NCBI GenBank assembly: GCA_002727485.1
Contig: PBXE01000001.1
Location: 10,503 to 34,631 of the forward strand
Length of the DNA: 24,129 nt
From: Methanobacteriota archaeon
Lineage (GTDB): Archaea; Thermoplasmatota; Poseidoniia; Poseidoniales; Poseidoniaceae
Direction: 5' to 3'
Part shown: piece after piece, positions 7,954-15,802 of the stretch
Numbering within the stretch: the first letter of the stretch is position 1
Layout of the letters: every line of letters begins with the position of its first letter
Translations under genes and position numbers: made by a program
Notes under the pieces: generated by a model
Seen by the model: only the letters and a program-made list of their open reading frames with translations
What the model was told of the DNA's origin: nothing
Database searches by the model: none

Positions 7954-9300
7954 CTATGCAGTAGTTGGTGGAAGATTAATTCTGTGTGGAATAAACCTAC
8001 TAATGTCTGCAGTGTAGCTTTCAGATATGTCTAGCAGATCGTCTATTCTGTTTGGATGATTGTACTCTGTATCCTTCAGAGCTTGAGAAATACTACCCAT
8101 CATTTCCCATTCCTTGAATGTAAAAGTATCAGACTCAATGACTACAGGCATAGAATCTTGTGATGATTTCAAGCCCCATTCCTCTTTCCTCTTTTCAGTA
8201 TCAGTACCTCTCAGTAACATAAGTGGGAATGCCTTAATGGCAGGAACAGATTTTTCTAGACACCAATCAACTGTCTCAGAGAAACTTTGCAACGTCTGTG
8301 TAGGCAACCCGTAAATTATGGAAATTTCGTATTCAATACCAGCCTTGTTAATCTTGTCAATGGTTTGTCCGACCTTTGTCATGTTGTTTTTACGGTTAAT
8401 CGCCCTTCCTTCCTCTAGGTGAATTGTCTGCAGACCGAATTCCAGGCGCACATTCAATTGAGATGCTGCTTCTATGAATTCATCCGTAACCATCTCAGCC
8501 CTACATTGCAGGGATAGTCTTCCAGAAAATTTGTTTTCAACAAATCGCTTCAAAATTTCAATAGACTTGCTGCTTGAATTGAAAATAGGGTCTAATACGG
8601 CGATATCCTTTACATTGGCATTGCAAAACAAATCAATTTCTTGCTCGATTCGATTTAGACAAAAGTTGTGTTTTGGTAGTTTCGATCCAGCCTCTTTATG
8701 CTGACAAAAACCACAACTAAACTGACAACCTCTTTGTGTTTCCCATCGAATAAAATCCTGATTTTCCAAGCTAATTATGCCCTCCAACCATGGTGATGGG
8801 CACAAGTCAAGGTCAACAATGGTCTGTTCACAAAGATCATCATCTCCTGCATAATGTACTCCTTTCATATCGATTTTCGATTCATTACTCATAAGCTCTG
8901 CAATCGCAAATTCCCCGTAACCGCGAATGAACACATCGGCTTCTGGATATATATTTTCTAGACCATTCTGGGAGTAACTAATTTGCGGGCCGCCAAGAAT
9001 TATTTGTCCCTTGAAGCCATTTTTCCTTGCTGATGCAATAAGGTGCTTGATAACATCCTCACACCAAACATAGACCCCTATTGCCAAATCTACTCTACAG
9101 TGAGAATTTTGTTGAATAGCCAAAATTTGATTTTCGATTGATATAATGTCGAAGTTGCGATTTATTGGACTGATGATTGAATGGCATACCAAGTTTGGAA
9201 CCTTGTCAAGCATAGCAACGAGAGAAGCATGCCCTAGTGGAACTCTAGGGTCCTTGTCTCTACCCCAAGGAAATTCTACCAGAATTACTTCTCTTTGCAA
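7954..9300 (-). CDS. Radical SAM protein with cobalamin-binding-like N-terminal domain
   Basis: 448 aa from TTG 9300. A CxxxCxxC motif (C192, C196, C199; CQFSCGFC) marks the radical SAM [4Fe-4S] site, and the following ~200 residues fit the TIM-barrel (VLDPIFN, LQCRAEM, LEFGLQT, EISIIYGLP blocks). The N-terminal ~145 residues have the Rossmann pattern of B12-binding radical SAM enzymes (DLAIGVYVW, then QIILGGPQISY), but the DxHxxG that binds cobalamin is absent, so B12 use is doubtful. TTG 9300 is chosen because AGAGGTGG lies 5-6 nt above it; TTG 9315 would precede that site. The gene starts 21 nt after the HNH gene. Substrate unknown; closest in type to the oxygen-independent methyltransferase/cyclase superfamily. 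Confidence 0.88.
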   Translation of the reverse strand: MQREVILVEFPWGRDKDPRVPLGHASLVAMLDKVPNLVCHSIISPINRNFDIISIENQILAIQQNSHCRVDLAIGVYVWCEDVIKHLIASARKNGFKGQIILGGPQISYSQNGLENIYPEADVFIRGYGEFAIAELMSNESKIDMKGVHYAGDDDLCEQTIVDLDLCPSPWLEGIISLENQDFIRWETQRGCQFSCGFCQHKEAGSKLPKHNFCLNRIEQEIDLFCNANVKDIAVLDPIFNSSSKSIEILKRFVENKFSGRLSLQCRAEMVTDEFIEAASQLNVRLEFGLQTIHLEEGRAINRKNNMTKVGQTIDKINKAGIEYEISIIYGLPTQTLQSFSETVDWCLEKSVPAIKAFPLMLLRGTDTEKRKEEWGLKSSQDSMPVVIESDTFTFKEWEMMGSISQALKDTEYNHPNRIDDLLDISESYTADISRFIPHRINLPPTTA

Positions 9301-9321
9301 AAAACCACCTCTCAAAAATAA

Positions 9322-10233
9322 TTACAATAGCATCCCCTTCGGCCGAATGTAAACTCGACTACCTTCTCTGCGGAAATCTATGTTTTCGCTAAAGTAAAGT
9401 TCCAAGACCTTTACACAAGACCATGACTTTGGTATACCAAATGATCTAGAAAATTCTCTCAAAGACAATCGTTCCTTTCCATTTACTTCTAAATAGTCCT
9501 TCAAGAATGTTGAAAATTGAGTCAGTCTAACTTCCTCTTCGAGATTTGAGATTACATCATTGATGGGCGAATAAAATTCATCGCCAAGACCACGTTCATC
9601 ATCAATTTGATTTTCATTTACTTCCTCCTCAACTTTGGTATTATTTTCTACTTGAGGAATTTGAATATTTGTTGGCTTAAAACCAAAGAGCTTGTCAAAG
9701 AATCTGATAAAAAACCCATATCTACGAGGATTAGATGTTATTCTAGTAATTCCTCCTCTGCCAAACCAATTTTCGGGGGGTCTCTTGGTTCTTCGACCAG
9801 AGATTATAGACTCAAATATTTGATGGACATCTGATATTTCCTTCCCACAATAATGTCCTTCATCCACAGTTATTGCATTCCAAATTAGATACTTCTTCAC
9901 ACGATCCCAGTTTCCTGGAAAACCTCTCCAGTAACTTGGAGTACCTAGGTATCTTTGCATAGTTAGATTTCTAGCCTCATTACAATTCCTGCATATGATT
10001 ATCTTATTTTCAACATAGTTTGAACCTCCGAGTGCAAGGTCATGAATGTGTTCTGTATTCGAGTTCTTCAAAGTAAGATTGACTCCGCAATGCAGGCACT
10101 TCCCACCACTAATCACAATGTAATTGTGTTGCGCTGAGTTAAGTGCTGATCCCTTCAACGGCTTAGCCTTACGGAATAGAAAATTGTGTGCAGATTCCAG
10201 CATTGAATTATACTGCTCTTCACGCGATGGCAT
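9322..10233 (-). CDS. HNH endonuclease with C-terminal helical domain
   Basis: 303 aa. The HNH site is clear: CLHC (C46, C49), then EHIHDLALGGSN (E61-H62 in place of the common D-H), N76, and CRNCN (C81, C84), the usual zinc-supported beta-beta-alpha-metal nuclease. Residues 100-235 are basic then acidic and unassigned. Residues about 235-300 (LREFSRSFGIPKSWSCVKVL...) look like a winged-helix-like DNA-binding tail. ATG 10233 has no Shine-Dalgarno but a TATA edge exactly 23 nt upstream, so the message is predicted to be leaderless. The radical SAM gene follows 21 nt later. No intron, intein or transposase lies nearby, so it is either a homing-type or a defence/restriction nuclease. Confidence 0.88.
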   Translation of the reverse strand: MPSREEQYNSMLESAHNFLFRKAKPLKGSALNSAQHNYIVISGGKCLHCGVNLTLKNSNTEHIHDLALGGSNYVENKIIICRNCNEARNLTMQRYLGTPSYWRGFPGNWDRVKKYLIWNAITVDEGHYCGKEISDVHQIFESIISGRRTKRPPENWFGRGGITRITSNPRRYGFFIRFFDKLFGFKPTNIQIPQVENNTKVEEEVNENQIDDERGLGDEFYSPINDVISNLEEEVRLTQFSTFLKDYLEVNGKERLSLREFSRSFGIPKSWSCVKVLELYFSENIDFRREGSRVYIRPKGMLL

Positions 10234-10255
10234 ACACGAGCATGTGCGAGTTAGA

Positions 10256-10270
10256 ATATAAAGAAAGGAA
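10256..10270 (-). promoter_or_regulatory. BRE/TATA promoter of the HNH gene (leaderless)
   Basis: Minus-strand TTCCTTTCTTTATAT. The TATA edge at 10256 is 23 nt from the A of ATG 10233, the distance from TATA edge to transcription start in archaea, so transcription should start at the start codon. Confidence 0.65.
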
Positions 10271-10278
10271 TTATTCGA

Positions 10279-10303
10279 AACAACCTAAAATCGTTAGGTT
10301 GTT
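10279..10303 (-). terminator. Hairpin between the AIG1-like gene and the HNH promoter
   Basis: AACAACCTAA (10279-10288) pairs fully with TTAGGTTGTT (10294-10303) around a 5-nt loop. It lies about 40 nt past the stop of the membrane-protein gene, so it may end that operon; only a short T-rich stretch follows on the minus strand. Confidence 0.45.
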
Positions 10304-10341
10304 CGATGTCAAATCATTTGTATTCTTTCTCCGCAACATTG

Positions 10342-11217
10342 TCATATTTTTGCCGGTTTGAATTGAACAATCAATAAAATCCAAATGGTCAAAATAGGTA
10401 CTGAGTAAATCAGATCGAGTGTTGAAACAAACCACAATCCGGTGTAAAATAAGGAAATCAGTCCTGCCAATACGAATACCAGAATTGGTGCAATCTTAGG
10501 TTTTGGATGAAGGAAACTGTAAACTATGTAACCACCGCCAAAGTATGCAAATGAATATGCAAATGTAACGTAGACAATACCGATTAATAGCCCGATTACT
10601 GCAAATTCAGGCTTCAGTTCTGGTTGAAGTAAAATCAATTCAAGTGTAAGGAATATAGCCGCGAAATTATGCATTATCTGCTCATGAAACATGAACATAT
10701 GGTCGTGATTTCTACCAATTTTTACCTCGTCTGGAAGTATGATGTGCCTCACAATTGTAGCGGTAAGAAATGCCATCGCAATCCCACAACAGAAAACAAC
10801 CACCTGTAGATTTTGTAAAATTCCGGGGACTGAAAATCCGAAGTAGTTCAGAGATTGATTGATTGCGGATAGGGAAAAATATGTTACATTGGCAAGTAGA
10901 GTCCAACTACTGAATGTTACAAATTTTGAAAGGCCTGTTGGATAGCGTATTACTTCCTCACAATCCTTGAATGAGATAACCCGCATATTACCTGGACCAC
11001 ATTTGAACATGTACACAATTGCAGATACTCCAACAAAGAGACATAATATCCGCCAAGTAAGAAGTATCGATGAAGTCGTTTGGAATGTTTGTGCTGAAGC
11101 ATCAACTATACCGAATAAGTCAATGAAGTAAGCATAAATTATGATGGATAATGTAACTAGTGCAATTATAGAAATTGTCTGCCGTGTATAATCTCGTTCA
11201 TTTAACACGTCTTCCAT
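10342..11217 (-). CDS. Polytopic membrane protein resembling AIG1/ADTRP (FAR-17a) hydrolases
   Basis: 291 aa with about seven or eight hydrophobic spans and no signal peptide. Three blocks resemble, as I recall them, human AIG1/ADTRP: KFVTFSSW...YF (AIG1 KFLTF), HEQIMHNFAAIFLTLELIL (AIG1 NHGMHTT...IE) and GYIVYSFLHPKPK (AIG1 WVYPFLEH), in the same order and spacing. The family nucleophilic Thr would be T101 and the catalytic His H183. AIG1 and ADTRP hydrolyse fatty-acid esters of hydroxy fatty acids, so a membrane lipid-ester hydrolase is a reasonable inference. ATG 11217 is preferred over GTG 11223 (AGGGTG upstream). It is last in the M24/histone-fold operon, 39 nt after the previous stop. 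Membrane protein is certain; the family is probable, from memory alone. Confidence 0.7.
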   Translation of the reverse strand: MEDVLNERDYTRQTISIIALVTLSIIIYAYFIDLFGIVDASAQTFQTTSSILLTWRILCLFVGVSAIVYMFKCGPGNMRVISFKDCEEVIRYPTGLSKFVTFSSWTLLANVTYFSLSAINQSLNYFGFSVPGILQNLQVVVFCCGIAMAFLTATIVRHIILPDEVKIGRNHDHMFMFHEQIMHNFAAIFLTLELILLQPELKPEFAVIGLLIGIVYVTFAYSFAYFGGGYIVYSFLHPKPKIAPILVFVLAGLISLFYTGLWFVSTLDLIYSVPILTIWILLIVQFKPAKI

Positions 11218-11256
11218 ATCCACACCCTAGATAACTGAAATTGAAGTCAATCTTAA

Positions 11257-12042
11257 TCATTCAAACGGATCTAAATTGATTAATTGTTCAACATCGATTC
11301 GCTTGTATCCTCTCTCTTCTGCATCAACGGCAGCTTTGACAAGCATCCTACGAATCCATCCCAACATCATTAGTTCCTTCATTTTATCAAGAGCATCTAT
11401 GAAATTAGCAGGGTTACTTCCTAACTGTGCATGTTCTCTGATGTTTTGTCCTGTCTCGTCAACAACTTCGTAATACCACATCATCAATTCTTCAATTGCA
11501 CCATCTGTAACAGGCATGCCTGCGAATGACTTTGCCATCTTTCTGACAACAGCAGGAGTCAATGCGGAGCCGCTAATTTGACCTTCTAGAATATCCTCTT
11601 GAATCTCTATCTCTACAACATTTTCATCGCCTTCTGATGATTCCTGGATCGTCGAAATGGATTCAATATGACGAGGTTTGATTGTATTGACTCTGTCTTT
11701 TGCTGCAGCGCTTTCAGCAGCATGCAATACCTTTTTCAAATAGGTTTCAAGGTGTTCTATTCCAGCTTGAACCGCTTCAGAGCCAACACTTTCTAGACTG
11801 CTCAAGCGTTCTATCATCAACTCTCTTGTTCGGTTGTAATTCAGTCGAGTTCTGTTAGTGTCATCAAGTGTTTTTTTGTCGGGAGTTGCGCTTAGAGTTG
11901 CTTCTTCCATCGCTGGAACCATGCGGTCGATTTCTGAAACTAACATCTTTACGAGTTGTTCTTTTACAGCACCTGATAGTCTCATGTCTGTAAAACCAGA
12001 CGATACGAATCCAATGTGACTTGTTGAGTATGGTTTGGCCAT
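11257..12042 (-). CDS. Tandem histone-fold protein
   Basis: 261 aa. Residues about 70-130 read as a full archaeal histone fold: alpha-1 RTRELMIERLSSL, loop, long alpha-2 (EAVQAGIEHLETYLKKVLHA and on), then the signature loop and short helix VNTIKPRHIESI. Residues about 160-252 give a second: LTPAVVRKMAKSF, PVTDGAIEELMMWYYEVVDE, with an insertion of about 30 residues before AAVDAEERGYKRIDVEQL. An acidic linker (130-157) joins them, and the first 65 residues add helices. Canonical archaeal histones are about 67 aa, so this is a large doublet. It may bind DNA or act as a protein-interaction module. ATG 12042 abuts the upstream stop, with GGTGG before it. The fold is inferred by eye. Confidence 0.65.
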   Translation of the reverse strand: MAKPYSTSHIGFVSSGFTDMRLSGAVKEQLVKMLVSEIDRMVPAMEEATLSATPDKKTLDDTNRTRLNYNRTRELMIERLSSLESVGSEAVQAGIEHLETYLKKVLHAAESAAAKDRVNTIKPRHIESISTIQESSEGDENVVEIEIQEDILEGQISGSALTPAVVRKMAKSFAGMPVTDGAIEELMMWYYEVVDETGQNIREHAQLGSNPANFIDALDKMKELMMLGWIRRMLVKAAVDAEERGYKRIDVEQLINLDPFE

Positions 12043-12309
12043 CTATTCCACCAAGCCGTCCTCTCTACTCATGGCTTGAGAAACTTCCCATGCATGGAAA
12101 CATTCGTGTCCTCCGAGAAAACCACCGGCCTCTCTAGAAGGACCAATGAATTCAGCAGCGCAGAATTGACAGAAAACATGGACTATGTATTCATTGAAAT
12201 ATGTACCATTTGGTGTTGACCTTTTCGCTATTTTCTTCCCAATGTCAGATTCATCCCAGTCTGCTAATTTGACAGTATATTCTTCATCGATTACAATTTT
12301 TTCAGTCAT
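12043..12309 (-). CDS. Small protein with Cys/His zinc-type motif
   Basis: 88 aa, ATG 12309 with GGAGTGG upstream, two bases after the stop of the M24 gene, and itself abutting the histone-fold gene. A CQFC knuckle (C47, C50) followed by HECFH (H68, C70, H72) suggests one zinc site of about 25 residues, similar in spacing to C2H2/treble-clef folds. The rest is acidic. The longer frame starting at 12384 overlaps the M24 gene and is not used. Function unknown; the strict packing suggests it works with the histone-fold protein or is co-produced with it. Confidence 0.8.
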   Translation of the reverse strand: MTEKIVIDEEYTVKLADWDESDIGKKIAKRSTPNGTYFNEYIVHVFCQFCAAEFIGPSREAGGFLGGHECFHAWEVSQAMSREDGLVE

Positions 12310-12311
12310 TT

Positions 12312-13529
12312 TTACCACTCCGTAACCCAAGGAATTGCCCCATCTGCAGTAATCGGCCTCATCCCTTCCTCGTCGCGAGTCCAAGTATCCTCAGAACCAA
12401 TACTTCCTTCTGTATGAACCACCTTTGGTTCGATTGCCATTGTTCCACCAATTGGCAATGGTCTGTCGAATCCTTCGGCGACAACTGGAGATTCATCTAA
12501 CTGGAGACCAACTGAATGGCCTAAGAATTTTGATTGGTCTGGAGCCATACCCATCAGGTGATCTGAATGACCCAATTCTACAGCAAGTGAATGCCCTTGT
12601 CTCCAAGCCTCAGAACAATCCAAACCTTGGTCGAGAACATCAACAACTACGTCCTTTACAGCAACCATGTCTTCCAATCGCTCTTCCCATTCTTTTGACA
12701 GAGAACCAGCGACAAACATTCTTGTTGTATCAACAACATATCCTCTGTGTAAATGTACTAAATCAACTAATACCGGTTCGTTAGCCTTTATTGTAGTAAA
12801 ACCACTACCCATTGATGCCATTGGATGAGGTCCTGTGCCGCCAATAGCTGAATCGAAGAATGAAGGGACGCCCCCCGCTCTTCCTGCAACAATTACGCCC
12901 CTATCACATTGTAACGGAAACCTGCGCATTTGCACATTTCCACCAAATCCTGCGGCTCTACTTACCGCCTCTGCTGCTGCAACAAGTTCGATTTCTGAAA
13001 CTCCTTCACCGCCAACTCTTGTTACCGCTTCGAACATATCCAACTGAACTGATGCTCCATCTTCCATCATTTGAATTTCCCACGGGCTCTTTACTTCTCT
13101 TTGTCCGTGAATTATTGATGTGCAATCCTTTGTCGCTCCAACTCTGTTAGCAAATTTATCTGCAAATGTGTGTGGTAGTTCACCAAATTGCATGGCTGGT
13201 ATACATCCTATTGTATCAGAAAACTCTGCCATTCTTGGAAAGTTTTCTACGCTATGTGGCGAATCATCTTCACCCGACTCAAACTTTGCTCTAGACAATG
13301 ATCTTCTAACGAAAAGTCTTGATTCTCCATTGGCTTTTACCAGCAAAGATGCATTTTGTCTTCCGCCTGAATAATAGTATAGGTCTACTGGGTTTTGAAC
13401 CAATGCTGCTTCGATATCATTTTCTTGAAGTAATTTAGCAAGAAGATTCTGCCTTGCTTCCATTTCTGAAACAGGCACCCTCCAATCTTCTCCCTCTGGG
13501 CCGACCAGAGTAGAAAGTGAGTCCTGCAT
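12312..13529 (-). CDS. M24-family metallopeptidase (Xaa-Pro aminopeptidase-like)
   Basis: 405 aa with the pita-bread fold of M24 peptidases. The five metal ligands are all present: D256 and D267 (VDLVHLHRGYVVDTTR), H338 (LGHSVGLQLDE), E367 (MAIEPKV) and E380 (the Glu of IGSEDTW). The N-terminal ~150 residues form the usual creatinase-like domain. A cytosolic enzyme removing N-terminal residues next to proline, or cleaving dipeptides, is expected; some members of this branch have other substrates. ATG 13529 is preferred over TTG 13535. First gene of the operon running through the zinc protein, histone-fold protein and AIG1-like protein, and divergent from the gene at 13611 across 81 nt. Confidence 0.92.
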   Translation of the reverse strand: MQDSLSTLVGPEGEDWRVPVSEMEARQNLLAKLLQENDIEAALVQNPVDLYYYSGGRQNASLLVKANGESRLFVRRSLSRAKFESGEDDSPHSVENFPRMAEFSDTIGCIPAMQFGELPHTFADKFANRVGATKDCTSIIHGQREVKSPWEIQMMEDGASVQLDMFEAVTRVGGEGVSEIELVAAAEAVSRAAGFGGNVQMRRFPLQCDRGVIVAGRAGGVPSFFDSAIGGTGPHPMASMGSGFTTIKANEPVLVDLVHLHRGYVVDTTRMFVAGSLSKEWEERLEDMVAVKDVVVDVLDQGLDCSEAWRQGHSLAVELGHSDHLMGMAPDQSKFLGHSVGLQLDESPVVAEGFDRPLPIGGTMAIEPKVVHTEGSIGSEDTWTRDEEGMRPITADGAIPWVTEW

Positions 13530-13580
13530 AAACAAAGGCTAGCGCCAAAGGTTGAAAAACTACACCCATACATAGTATAT

Positions 13581-13592
13581 GCCTAAATAGGC
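13581..13592 (+). promoter_or_regulatory. TATA box within a 12-bp palindrome, upstream of gene at 13611
   Basis: GCCTA-AA-TAGGC is a perfect inverted repeat containing the TAAATA box, whose edge (13589) is 22 nt above ATG 13611, so that gene is predicted leaderless. A palindrome on top of the TATA box is a plausible operator. The same 81-nt gap also serves the divergent M24 operon. Confidence 0.5.
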
Positions 13593-13610
13593 AACTTACA
13601 TAGCAATAGC

Positions 13611-14396
13611 ATGCGAACTGCACCCAAAGTATTGTTAATTTTAGGCGGTGTTTTCCTTTTGGTAGGGATTATTGGATTTGGTATTGGTATCAATAGCGCT
13701 ACTGGAATTGAAGAAGATATGAACAAATATGAATTTGAAAATGCAATGAATGGAACAATGACAATCGATGATAACGATGGGCAAGGAGATATTGGAGTTA
13801 CGTTTTGGGTGAAAGGAGAATACACAGATGATGATGGAAATGGAATCTGGGACATTTGTGATAATACAAATGTTGTAATTACCTCCAACCCTGATGTCAA
13901 TTCAAATTGGGATGAAGCTACCCTTTTGGATGGTAAGTTCTACTATGAAGTCAACTATGAAGCAAATAATAACGAAAGTAACTGTGCTGCAAACAACCTC
14001 AATAAGGTGAATGACCGCACTGAACAGGGGTTAGTAAAAATCGGCCGTGCATGCTGGGGATGCTTTGCTGGCGAGTTATCCTTCGAATCAAATCAAAGCG
14101 TTTGGGTCACTTACGATGATCAGCTTGGAGAGGATCTCATAGAAGGTCTAGTTGAAACTGCAATTGGTTTCTTTGCCGGTGTTGGCTCTTTTTGCTGTGG
14201 AGTAATCTTATTGATAATTGGAATAATCCTTGCCTTCACAATGAAGGACGAAGACCAAATTGTATACACCATGCCTCAGAGCAATCAGATGTCGATGCAA
14301 CAGCCAGGAGTATGGACTGCCCCTGCTCAACCACAGAAGGTACAGACTGGAATGTCACAACCCGTGTTTGATGAAATTGGAAAAGGCGGTTTGTGA
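13611..14396 (+). CDS. Two-TM membrane protein with large extracytoplasmic loop
   Basis: 261 aa. An N-terminal hydrophobic span (about 7-27, VLLILGGVFLLVGIIGFGIG) and a second near 180-212 (FFAGVGSFCCGVILLIIGII) flank an acidic Asn/Asp-rich domain of about 150 residues with several Cys (for instance the CAANN and CWGCF regions), likely outside the membrane. The C-terminal ~45 residues are Gln/Pro/Met-rich and probably cytoplasmic. No family recognised. Leaderless start: no Shine-Dalgarno, TATA edge 22 nt upstream. Its stop lies about 80 nt before the chosen pgk start, so the two may be co-transcribed. Confidence 0.8.
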   Translation: MRTAPKVLLILGGVFLLVGIIGFGIGINSATGIEEDMNKYEFENAMNGTMTIDDNDGQGDIGVTFWVKGEYTDDDGNGIWDICDNTNVVITSNPDVNSNWDEATLLDGKFYYEVNYEANNNESNCAANNLNKVNDRTEQGLVKIGRACWGCFAGELSFESNQSVWVTYDDQLGEDLIEGLVETAIGFFAGVGSFCCGVILLIIGIILAFTMKDEDQIVYTMPQSNQMSMQQPGVWTAPAQPQKVQTGMSQPVFDEIGKGGL

Positions 14397-14476
14397 GTAA
14401 ACCTTCTCTTTCTAGTCACAATAGATTGGTGCTTAGACCGGTCGAATCAAAAACCGGCCGCCTTTGGATTGGTTTG

Positions 14477-15739
14477 ATGGCGGACTTCCTAAGTCTGGAC
14501 GATGTCGATTTAGAGGGACGCACAGTCCTTGTTAGGGTCGACATTAATTCACCATTGGAACCTACTGCTAAGCTTTTCTTGGATGATACGAGAATTCGCA
14601 GAATAATTCCTACTTTGAACAAATTAAGAAAATCAAAAGTTGTAATTCTAGCGCATCAATCCAGACCTGGAAAGTATGATTTCACTTCAACGCTAGGGCA
14701 TTCCAGAGAACTTGGCCGTCTACTAGGCCGAAATGTAAAATGGGTCGAAGACATCCATGGAAAGAAAGCATTAGCAGCAATTGAACAATTGAAAGATGGC
14801 GAAATATTGATGCTAAACAACGTGCGGATGGATGAAGATGAAGTAAAACTCAAGGGAGATTTCGAAAGATTCTCTCAAACTTTAATGGTTCAAAATCTCT
14901 CTATGGCAGCAGATGCTTTCGTTAATGACGCATTTGCATGTGCACACAGAAATTCGCCATCCATAGTGGGTTTCACTAACACACTTCCATGTATTGCTGG
15001 GGAACTGATGAATCACGAATTAAAGAAATTGGGACAGGCACTAGACAATCCAAAGAGGCCTTGTATCGCAGTACTAGGTGGCATAAAAGTCGATGATTCT
15101 GTAGTGGTTACTGAAAACATGCTCAAGGGTGATATTTGTGACCACGTATGGGTTACTGGCGGAGTTGCAAATCTATTCCTATACCTTTCAGGAATTGATC
15201 TTGGAGAAGGTAACATCCAATTCCTGAAGAATGAACTGAAGGATTCATGGGATTCTACAGTAGAGAAAGCGTCTAACCTATTGAAAAATTATCCAGAACG
15301 AATCATAATGCCAAGTGATGTAGCAGTAAATGTCGAAGGAAATAGGGTAGACATGCCTTTGTCAAATTTACCAATAGATGCTCCAATTTTCGACCTAGGA
15401 ATCACAAGCATTAGAGCACTATCAAAGGGAATCAAGTCTGCTGGTACAATAATCCTAAACGGCCCAGCAGGAGTATTTGAGAATCCTGATTTCGCCTTAG
15501 GAACAATTGAGATGCTAAACGCATGTGCAGAAAGTGAAGGCTATGCAGTGATGGGAGGAGGGCATACAGCTACTCTTGTCTCAACTCATAATCTAACCTC
15601 AAAGATGGGACATGTTTCAACCGGTGGAGGAGCATGTCTGGAACTTCTTGCTGGAAGAAAACTACCGGGAATTGCATCTCTTAAGGAGTCTGCAAAACAA
15701 TTCAAATTCTCTATTTCAAAACCTATTGACCACCAATAA
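14477..15739 (+). CDS. pgk: Phosphoglycerate kinase
   Basis: 420 aa; transfers phosphate between 1,3-bisphosphoglycerate and ADP in glycolysis/gluconeogenesis, in the cytosol. Family blocks are all there: RVDIN (20-24), HQSRPG (60-65), LNNVRM, DAFACAHR, GGIKVDD, NGPAGVFE, and the archaeal-type nucleotide loop GGGHTATL followed by STGGGACLE. Length is normal for archaeal PGK. The frame is open back to a GTG at 14393, which overlaps the stop of the upstream gene and has a modest AGGCGG site. ATG 14477 is preferred because the protein then starts MADFLSLDDVDLEG as archaeal PGKs do, though neither start has a strong ribosome site. A core gene, ended by a clear terminator. Confidence 0.93.
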   Translation: MADFLSLDDVDLEGRTVLVRVDINSPLEPTAKLFLDDTRIRRIIPTLNKLRKSKVVILAHQSRPGKYDFTSTLGHSRELGRLLGRNVKWVEDIHGKKALAAIEQLKDGEILMLNNVRMDEDEVKLKGDFERFSQTLMVQNLSMAADAFVNDAFACAHRNSPSIVGFTNTLPCIAGELMNHELKKLGQALDNPKRPCIAVLGGIKVDDSVVVTENMLKGDICDHVWVTGGVANLFLYLSGIDLGEGNIQFLKNELKDSWDSTVEKASNLLKNYPERIIMPSDVAVNVEGNRVDMPLSNLPIDAPIFDLGITSIRALSKGIKSAGTIILNGPAGVFENPDFALGTIEMLNACAESEGYAVMGGGHTATLVSTHNLTSKMGHVSTGGGACLELLAGRKLPGIASLKESAKQFKFSISKPIDHQ

Positions 15740-15743
15740 GACC

Positions 15744-15767
15744 GGATTCAAAATCCATGGTTTTTTT
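15744..15767 (+). terminator. Terminator of pgk
   Basis: A 5-bp hairpin (GGATT-CAA-AATCC, 15744-15756) is followed by ATGG and seven T (15761-15767), starting 5 nt after the pgk stop. It marks the end of the core block. Confidence 0.65.
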
Positions 15768-15802
15768 AATTCCCTACAAAATCTTGTTGACGTTGAGAAG
15801 CC

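Noticed and set aside
13583..13900. 105-codon minus-strand frame opposite the two-TM gene
   Set aside because: Ser/Pro-rich shadow of the gene at 13611; no promoter or ribosome site.
14430..14463. CCGG-containing inverted repeat just before pgk
   Set aside because: Arms are only 4-5 bp with a long unpaired middle; no reason to call it an operator.
14393..14476. Longer pgk product from GTG 14393
   Set aside because: It would add 28 residues not expected in archaeal PGK; kept only as an alternative because no strong ribosome site marks ATG 14477.
15741..15767. tRNA 3'-end or att-like sequence (GGATTCAAAATCC) after pgk
   Set aside because: The T-arm pairing does not hold as a 5+7+5 arrangement and no acceptor or anticodon arm precedes it; hairpin plus T-run fits a terminator better.
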